Source of the DNA: Arcuatula senhousia
Taxonomy: Eukaryota; Mollusca; Bivalvia; Mytilida; Mytilidae
Reading direction: 5' to 3'
NCBI GenBank assembly: GCA_963971305.1
Contig: OZ020305.1
Coordinates: 8,031,001-8,095,000, forward strand
Length of the DNA stretch: 64,000 bases
Shown here: positions 56,065 to 64,000 of the stretch, in pieces
Position numbering within the stretch: position 1 is the first letter of the stretch
How the letters are laid out: the number at the start of each line of letters is the position of its first letter
Made by a program: the position numbers and the translations under genes
The notes under the pieces: generated by a model
The model's database searches: none
What the model was told of the DNA's origin: nothing
What the model saw: only the letters and a program-made list of their open reading frames with translations

Positions 56065-56736
56065 TGTCGCAGTGAAAAATTGTGTTGAAATTAACTTTCG
56101 GACTTTTCGGACATTTTTTAGTTTATTTGTTTAAATGTTATTTTATAAATTTTATGGACTTTTGCGGACATTCATTTAATTTGTTTAAATTTTTACAAAA
56201 CATTTCTTTTTACAATAATATTTTTGAAGTTGTTTACATAACATTACATAATTTAGATTTACCATTTTTGGGGTTCTCATGCTTAATTTTAATCCATATA
56301 TTTATTTGTCAATTAGATCATTTCAATAGACCTATCCTGTTTTGGTGTTTTATCTATAAGAAGTTATTGTTGTATCTTGTTATTAAGTTAATTCCTTGAA
56401 AGTGCTAACTTTAATCTGTTTGATGTAGTTTTTACATGTTTCGAGATATATGTGTCATTGTAAATTAAGTTAATCCGTTTGTGTCATAAATACTCTGTTT
56501 TTAGTTTTGTTTGTCAGATTGGACTTCAGTATTGAACTGTAAGCACCATCCATGTTAAAATTGTATCCAGAATAAATTATATTTCGCGGTAACCAGTGTT
56601 TGTCTTTGTAGTTAGAGGTATTTGCCAGATTCCAAGGTTCACATTTATTCAGTTGTTAGTTTATCCGCTGGTGTTGCTCAAGGAGAACACGCAGCATCTT
56701 TCGTCACAGGACTTGAGTCAGAAAGTCGCTGTGATA
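56065..56736 (+). repeat. LTR 4 (empty site, no LINE)
   Basis: 672 bp, the intact original LTR length. The LINE site is empty at 56440/56441. Two more point differences from LTRs 1-3 (near 56505 and 56576). It ends GTGATA and is followed by the TTGT target duplication. Confidence 0.85.
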
Positions 56737-56740
56737 TTGT

Positions 56741-58129
56741 ACTCGAGTTTTTCATCAAAATTGATGCTTTTGAAAATGCTCACTTTTTATCACATTTTAG
56801 ACAAAAAGTTGTTTCCTATCAAAATGTTTCTTGTGTTTTGTAACTTTAAAACTCTTTGAACTCTGTGTTATTAAATACTTAACTATTCTGCAAAGTTTTA
56901 TTGAAAACGGTGCAGAAATGTTGATTTTATTACGTATTTTATAAACAAATTTTGCAAAATATAATTCTGGAAACCCACGTCTTTCCGTATTTGGCCTGTA
57001 AAAAACTAAATAAAATTTAGCTCTTATGTACTAAAAAAGAAATTTATGAAAACAATAAAGTAAAAATATATTAACAGAACGATGAAACGTAGTCTTGAAT
57101 TCCTAATTTAAAAAAGACAAAACAATAAAGGTCGTAATTACAAGAGAAACGGTCATTCAGTCATAAAAAAAAAAACATGTACTAGTCAGTAGCTACTACG
57201 CATTGCATGATATCTTTCTTCGGACCTGGATACTCATATCTCGATCAAACTTCGTCGACGAATCATCGAAGAAGAAACGGTCATCGCTACAGAATGTAAC
57301 AATACATCTTTTTGAGCAATTTTGATATTCAAATTACATCTTTCAAATAATTCAAATCTATAAACAACAAACGTGAATTTTGTAGAACGCTCGAGGTAGA
57401 ACGTTCAGGAGTTTTTTTATACACGATATCATATTCTTTATGTATGAAAATATAAGGTAGAAAAACGCAAACTGCAATTCTCATCGAATTCGCCTCATTC
57501 ATTAGCTGAGCAAGTGCAGATGGAGGGCGTCCATTGGAATGTCGAATTTCATCCAAGCGAATTTTCATGCAAAAATATTAAAAATTGTACCCAAATGCAT
57601 GATGTTTGATTCACTTGAAGTGTGTCTCGTCCTTGCAGTCTCGTCTATTCAAGTTTGGTCACAGGGGCTCTTGTAAAGGGTTAAACAAACATTACAACAT
57701 TCGAATACAAATATGTATACAAATGTATAGATTTTTTGACTCAATTAGAAAAAGTTCCTTTGCAAAAATATCTTATGACCCACCAACGAAAGTCGCCGGA
57801 TGTTTGAGGTCCACACGTTCGAATTCATTCATTTGTTTATATTCTGTGGATTTTGTTTATGATAATCGATACAAATATTGTTGCACTTCTGCGAGTTAAA
57901 TTTGATTTTTTATAAGGCAACAAAACGATATTGAATGAAGCAATGCTGAGTATAATATCAGCTAGCGCTGCTTGTTCGAATATTGTACTGCACAAGTGCA
58001 TCATCAAAGTGTTATAGTCAATTACAACTATCGATTTTTAGCTTTGTGTTTTTGTGTTGACAAATAGTTCAAAGCAATGGAATTTTCCCGTGTAAATTTC
58101 AATATTTATGAAAATTCTTCTTACATGTA
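56741..58129. other. Flank right of the LTR array, nothing recognised
   Basis: AT-rich with only short open frames (57329-57568 minus, 57606-57899 plus) that show no motif or splice context. No element ends identified. Confidence 0.4.
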
Positions 58130-58330
58130 CCCAAGACTAAGGTAGATCTTTAATCTTTAACTGCGACGAAAGGGTAATGAGTTCGAATCCAGTCCCCGGC
58201 ACTATCGTGTTGTTACTTTACTGTTTATGATTAGTATACTGCTCTATACTCTTCATATTCATATTTAGCTTGGCATTTTCAGTTATTTGGCTAGAGTGTC
58301 TCTGATAAGTCTTGAGTAAACGAAACACGC
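58130..58330 (+). mobile_element. SINE-like element with box B
   Basis: Contains GAGTTCGAATCCAGTCCCC, a tRNA box-B/T-loop match (58170-58188), after a degraded tRNA-like head. About 110 bp later is GTCTCTGATAAGTCTTGAGT with ACGAAACACGCGTC, a block I associate with mussel SINE-like repeats. Ends are not defined. Confidence 0.45.
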
Positions 58331-58734
58331 GTCAAATTAATTGCCCGAACCTTTGTTGTAAATTTAATTTATTTGAAAAAAGTCCTTGCGTCAGCGCATT
58401 AATATTCTGGAATCTTACAAATATACAATCAGATGTAAACTTTATTTGGGATATACATGTATGGCAAAAGATCGCATAATACATGTATTTTTAGTTTGTA
58501 TGGAGTGAAGTGGGATAAAGATATCAATTAGCGATCTTAAAATACTTCAATATTTTGGATGTGCTCCCATCTGCTTTTACAAGAATATATACTAGTAAGC
58601 TTTATTAAGAACAGACTCTGCATAGTTTTGTTTAATGTTTTCCGCGGGCAACTAGAAAAGCATTTAACGAGCGTCGCTCCCTAGAAAACGAAGCCATTAC
58701 AAGTATGTCTCCTTTCTTTAAATGGTGGTAGAAA

Positions 58735-58945
58735 CTAAGAAGCTATACCATTAGGGGAATATGAACCAGTAAAAACGATCGAGAACAGCACGAAGAAACA
58801 GACACCACACAATACGAAAAAACAAAAATACAAAAATAACTGAATAGCAATCAACAACGTAAAGAAACTCGGGTGCTCAGGAAGAGTAAGCGATTTATGC
58901 TTGCTATAGCACACCCGTCGCACTGCTAATAGCAAACGCCATAAG
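58735..58945 (-). repeat. Dispersed repeat, GTGTGCTATAGCA family, reverse copy
   Basis: Reverse complement carries GGGTGTGCTATAGCA, CGCTTACTCTTCC and TTTCTTCGTGCTGTT in the same order as 22555-22760. The 66-codon minus frame here is part of the repeat. Confidence 0.55.
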
Positions 58946-60067
58946 CGGGAGCAGACGGAATATTGCTACACAGGAAGGGAAAGTTGAAGTCATCACGTTC
59001 ATCATAGATCTAGAGCTTTGTTGAATGTCTTCAGTGAGTGTAGATCTAAATATGAGGCAGACTTCCCAGAATCCGTTGTGTATTTTATCTCAAGTCTTTT
59101 GGGGTTGATGAGATGGAGGAAGTCACCAAATCTAGAATTGTTCAGTGAAAAAAGTAAAAAAGAAAGCTAGTCTACTTGGCAAGAGGTGATTGTAAGACGT
59201 CTGTTCCATATGAATAAAATATATAAAGAAACAAAACAGGATGCAAAGGTGCACAATTAGTGCAATTGAAATCATAAATGTTTGCTTAAAACACATCACC
59301 AAACTAAACAAATATATTTTCAATAAAGGTAATAACAAAATTACCCAACTTGGAGAACCAATCTCATATGTCCATAAGACGAAACAAAACAAGGAATACA
59401 TACCGAAAACATTGAAGATCGCAATGGGCCTGACTTGGTACAGGCATTTCAAAAGAAATGGTGGGTTAAACCAGGTTTTAAGGCGCGCCAAACCTCCCTC
59501 TTCCATTGCGATGTTTGGGTCCGGTAGTTACACAAAACACAACGGGTTTGTGATGGCATATTAGGGATGCTAAGGTGATCATCTCAGTACATCAACAAGC
59601 CAAATAAAAATAAGTCAATAAGAAAGTTGGGCATGTCGATTATATCAATTGGGTCCTCTGTAAATTTGTTCTTTTTCTTAGGCTTTTTCTTGAATCAGTG
59701 AAAAGATGACGTTGATAGTTCGATCATAGATCGTATATAGACACAACAACGTACACGCGAGTCCAGTCGTAACTTTCATCTCTTAGACGACTACTTTCCC
59801 CAACTTGTTTCCTACGTTATGGTTTATATGTAATTTTGATGCATGTGAAAAGGGCAAGACAAAATATTTCCAAATTACAGTGGACTGCAGTGTTTTTGCA
59901 AATGCTAGCTGAGTTAATTACTTCAATATTCCATTTACATGTGTAAGCCTTGCATTGTAACACCATGTGCTTGTAGACTAATGTAGGATTTCAATCCATA
60001 AGATGCATGCAGATTTGTCTTTTCATCATTATTCTCCGCTGATAACTGATTACTGTGCACCCTTCGA
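58946..60067. other. Gene-poor stretch before the satellite
   Basis: Contains a probable repeat end at about 59450-59560 (TTAAGGCGCGCCAAACCTCC) of a type I believe is common in mussels. Overlapping opposite-strand frames at 59132-59564 lack family motifs. Nothing else recognised. Confidence 0.35.
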
Positions 60068-63000
60068 TCTTTTTTCAACTTGTTTTTTTCGGGCCGCGAC
60101 GACAAAAAATGACGTCCTAGATTTTTCGAGCACGCTTGAAATATGATGTGCTACAATAAAACTAAAAATAGTATATCGTTCAACTGTGTATCCCCTAATA
60201 GCAGAGATATAGTGCTAGAAAGTGCACCATCGCCAAAGCGCGTAGCGCGCAAGACCGCTCGGCATTTCACGATATCTTCTTTTTTCAACTTGTTTTTTTC
60301 GGGCCGCGACGACAAAAAATGACGTCCTAGATTTTTCGAGCACGCTTGAAATATGATGTGCTACAATAAAATTATAAATAGTATATCGTTCAACTGTGTA
60401 TCCCCTAATAGCTGAGATATAGTGTTAGAAAGTGCACCATCGCCGAAGCGCGTAGCGCGCAAGACCGCTCGGCATTTCACGATATCTTCTTTTTTCAACT
60501 TGTTTTTTTCGGGCCGCGACGACAAAAAATGACGTCCTAGATTTTTCGAGCACGCTTGAAATATGATGTGCTACAATAAAACTATAAATAGTATATCGTT
60601 CAACTGTGTATCCCCTAATAGCTGAGATATAGTGCTAGAAAGTGCACCATCGCCGAAGCGTGTAGCGCGCAAGACTGCTCGGCATTTCACGATAGCTTCT
60701 TTTTTTCAACTTGTTTTTTTCGGGCCGCGACGAAAAAAAATGACGTCCTAGATTTTTCGAGCACGCTTGAAATATGATGTGCTACAATAAAACTATAAAT
60801 AGTATATCGTTCAACTGTGTATCCCCTAATAGCTGAGATATAGTGCTAGAAAATGCACCATCGCCGAAGCGCGTAGCGCGCAAGACCGCTCGGCATTTCA
60901 CGATATCTTCTTTTTTCAACTTGTTTTTTTCGGGCCGCGACGACAAAAAATGACGTCCTAGATTTTTCGAGCACGCTTGAAATATGATGTGCTACAATAA
61001 AACTATAAATAGTATATCGTTCAACTGTGTATCCCCTAATAGCTGAGATATAGTGCTAGAAAGTGCACCATCGCCGAAGCGCGTAGCGCGCAAGACCGCT
61101 CGGCATTTCACGATATCTTCTTTTTTCAACTTGTTTTTTTCGGGCCGCGACGACAAAAAATGACGTCCTAGATTTTTCGAGCACGCTTGAAATATGATGT
61201 GCTACAATAAAACTATAAATAGTATATCGTTCAACTGTGTATCCCCTAATAGCTGAGATATAGTGCTAGAAAGTGCACCATCGCCGAAGCGCGTAGCGCG
61301 CAAGACCGCTCGGCATTTCACGATAGCTTCTTTTTTTCAACTTGTTTTTTTCGGGCCGCGACGACAAAAAATGACGTCCTAGATTTTTCGAGCACGCTTG
61401 AAATATGATGTGCTACAATAAAACTATAAATAGTATATCGTTCAACTGTGTATCCCCTAATAGCTGAGATATAGTGCTAGAAAGTGCACCATCGCCGAAG
61501 CGCGTAGCGCGCAAGACCGCTCGGCATTTCACGATATCTTCTTTTTTCAACTTGTTTTTTTCGGGCCGCGACGAAAAAAAATGACGTCCTAGATTTTTCG
61601 AGCACGCTTGAAATATGATGTGCTACAATAAAACTATAAATAGTATATCGTTCAACTGTGTATCCCCTAATAGCTGAGATATAGTGCTAGAAAATGCACC
61701 ATCGCCGAAGCGCGTAGCGCGCAAGACCGCTCGGCATTTCACGATATCTTCTTTTTTCAACTTGTTTTTTTCGGGCCGCGACGACAAAAAATGACGTCCT
61801 AGATTTTTCGAGCACGCTTGAAATATGATGTGCTACAATAAAACTATAAATAGTATATCGTTCAACTGTGTATCCCCTAATAGCTGAGATATAGTGCTAG
61901 AAAGTGCACCATCGCCGAAGCGCGTAGCGCGCAAGACCGCTCGGCATTTCACGATATCTTCTTTTTTCAACTTGTTTTTTTCGGGCCGCGACGACAAAAA
62001 ATGACGTCCTAGATTTTTCGAGCACGCTTGAAATATGATGTGCTACAATAAAACTATAAATAGTATATCGTTCAACTGTGTATCCCCTAATAGCTGAGAT
62101 ATAGTGCTAGAAAGTGCACCATCGCCGAAGCGCGTAGCGCGCAAGACCGCTCGGCATTTCACGATAGCTTCTTTTTTTCAACTTGTTTTTTTCGGGCCGC
62201 GACGACAAAAAATGACGTCCTAGATTTTTCGAGCACGCTTGAAATATGATGTGCTACAATAAAACTATAAATAGTATATCGTTCAACTGTGTATCCCCTA
62301 ATAGCTGAGATATAGTGCTAGAAAGTGCACCATCGCCTAAGCGCGTAGCGCGCAAGACCGCTCGGCATTTCACGATATCTTCTTTTTTCAACTTGTTTTT
62401 TTCGGGCCGCGACGAAAAAAAATGACGTCCTAGATTTTTCGAGCACGCTTGAAATATGATGTGCTACAATAAAACTATAAATAGTATATCGTTCAACTGT
62501 GTATCCCCTAATAGCTGAGATATAGTGCTAGAAAGTGCACCATCGCCGAAGCGCGTAGCGCGCAAGACCGCTCGGCATTTCACGATATCTTCTTTTTTCA
62601 ACTTGTTTTTTTTCGGGCCGCGACGAAAAAAAATGACGTCCTAGATTTTTCGAGCACGCTTGAAATATGATGTGCTACAATAAAACTATAAATAGTATAT
62701 CGTTCAACTGTGTATCCCCTAATAGCTGAGATATAGTGCTAGAAAATGCACCATCGCCGAAGCGCGTAGCGCGCAAGACCGCTCGGCATTTCACGATATC
62801 TTCTTTTTTCAACTTGTTTTTTTCGGGCCGCGACGACAAAAAATGACGTCCTAGATTTTTCGAGCACGCTTGAAATATGATGTGCTACAATAAAACTATA
62901 AATAGTATATCGTTCAACTGTGTATCCCCTAATAGCTGAGATATAGTGCTAGAAAGTGCACCATCGCCGAAGCGCGTAGCGCGCAAGACCGCTCGGCATT

Positions 63001-64000
63001 TCACGATATCTTCTTTTTTCAACTTGTTTTTTTCGGGCCGCGACGACAAAAAATGACGTCCTAGATTTTTCGAGCACGCTTGAAATATGATGTGCTACAA
63101 TAAAACTATAAATAGTATATCGTTCAACTGTGTATCCCCTAATACTGAGATATAGTGCTAGAAAGTGCACCATCGCCGAAGCGCGTAGCGCGCAAGACCG
63201 CTCGGCATTTCACGATAGCTTCTTTTTTTCAACTTGTTTTTTTCGGGCCGCGACGACAAAAAATGACGTCCTAGATTTTTCGAGCACGCTTGAAATATGA
63301 TGTGCTACAATAAAACTATAAATAGTATATCGTTCAACTGTGTATCCCCTAATAGCTGAGATATAGTGCTAGAAAGTGCACCATCGCCGAAGCGCGTAGC
63401 GCGCAAGACCGCTCGGCATTTCACGATATCTTCTTTTTTCAACTTGTTTTTTTCGGGCCGCGACGACAAAAAATGACGTCCTAGATTTTTCGAGCACGCT
63501 TGAAATATGATGTGCTACAATAAAACTATAAATAGTATATCGTTCAACTGTGTATCCCCTAATAGCTGAGATATAGTGCTAGAAAATGCACCATCGCCGA
63601 AGCGCGTAGCGCGCAAGACCGCTCGGCATTTCACGATATCTTCTTTTTTCAACTTGTTTTTTTCGGGCCGCGACGACAAAAAATGACGTCCTAGATTTTT
63701 CGAGCACGCTTGAAATATGATGTGCTACAATAAAACTATAAATAGTATATCGTTCAACTGTGTATCCCCTAATAGCTGAGATATAGTGCTAGAAAGTGCA
63801 CCATCGCCGAAGCGCGTAGCGCGCAAGACCGCTCGGCATTTCACGATATCTTCTTTTTTCAACTTGTTTTTTTCGGGCCGCGACGACAAAAAATGACGTC
63901 CTAGATTTTTCGAGCACGCTTGAAATATGATGTGCTACAATAAAACTATAAATAGTATATCGTTCAACTGTGTATCCCCTAATAGCTGAGATATAGTGCT
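60068..64000. repeat. Satellite array, about 210-bp monomer
   Basis: GGGCCGCGACG recurs at 60091, 60301, 60511, 60722, 60932, 61142, 61353, 61563, 61773, 61983, 62194, 62404, 62615, 62825, 63035, 63245, 63455, 63665 and 63875, a 210-211 bp period: 18 full monomers and one cut by the window end. Monomers differ at only a few positions. Each holds a CRE-like TGACGTC, a GC stem GCGCGTAGCGCGC, and A/T runs. Three linked variants (GATAGCTTC, GACGAAAAAAAA, AGAAAATGC) recur every 4-5 monomers. No open frame beyond 74 codons. Confidence 0.95.

Larger units (their letters stand above)
47398..56736 (+). mobile_element. Tandem array of a non-autonomous LTR element (4 LTRs, 3 internal regions)
   Basis: Repeat period 2889 bp (47396, 50285, 53174, 56063). 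LTRs: 47398-49209, 50287-52098, 53176-54987, 56065-56736. They begin TGTCGCAG and end GCTGTGATA. The array is flanked by TTGT at 47394-47397 and 56737-56740, so it arose from one insertion. Each internal region starts with a PBS-like TGGTGGACAATAGGCTTG (49212) and ends with a purine tract GGGAGCAGGGAGGAG before the next LTR. Internal regions are about 1077 bp with a single protein and no pol. Confidence 0.88.

Noticed and set aside
58170..58188. Functional tRNA gene
   Set aside because: A box B match is present but no complete cloverleaf or acceptor stem; it fits a SINE head better.
60091..60150. CENP-B box in the satellite monomer
   Set aside because: TTCG and CGGG pieces exist, but not in the required spacing.
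60068..64000. CRISPR-like array
   Set aside because: Eukaryotic sequence, and the monomers are near-identical along their full 210 bp, with no variable spacers.

Overview
The window looks like nuclear DNA of a bivalve mollusc, probably a mytilid mussel. It is AT-rich and intron-bearing, crowded with young transposable elements, and carries repeat types I associate with mussel genomes. The species is an inference; no marker gene fixes it. A run of 200 N at 32820-33019 is an assembly gap.

Region 1 (1-32 kb) is one host gene on the minus strand, a JAKMIP-like coiled-coil gene (Janus kinase and microtubule-interacting protein family). I place 11 exons from an initiator ATG at 31980-31982 to the last visible exon at 3245-3355. 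Every junction is phase 0, and the gene continues beyond the left edge or through exons I could not find. Its introns hold most of the repeats: a 2769-bp tandem duplication, several TIR-bounded elements with internal minisatellites, a nested hAT-like element, a SINE split by a TTAA-type MITE, a 1538-bp element whose terminal repeats are built from phased 20-bp palindromes, and short decayed copies of the gene's own exons 2 and 8.

Region 2 (33-36.9 kb) follows the gap. It has no convincing gene, and holds a MITE with a clear target-site duplication, a foldback-type duplication and a small minisatellite.

Region 3 (36.9-47.0 kb) is a complete Ty3/Gypsy LTR retroelement on the minus strand. It has two 740-bp LTRs that look identical, a GTAG target duplication, gag, pol (protease, RT, RNase H, integrase, C-terminal chromodomain) and an F-type envelope-like region split into two overlapping frames. 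gag and pol share one frame and are separated by a single UAG.

Region 4 (47.4-56.7 kb) is a tandem LTR array on the plus strand, LTR-int-LTR-int-LTR-int-LTR, flanked by a TTGT duplication. Each 1077-bp internal region encodes one 309-residue protein with an N-terminal double zinc knuckle and a long coiled coil. The first three LTRs carry the same 5'-truncated LINE insertion; the fourth keeps the empty site. LTR ends and knuckle spacing resemble the autonomous element 0.4 kb away, so the two may be parasite and helper.

Region 5 (56.7-64 kb) is gene-poor, with SINE-like and other dispersed repeats. It ends in a satellite array (about 210-bp monomer, 18 full copies plus one cut by the window end) with signs of higher-order structure.
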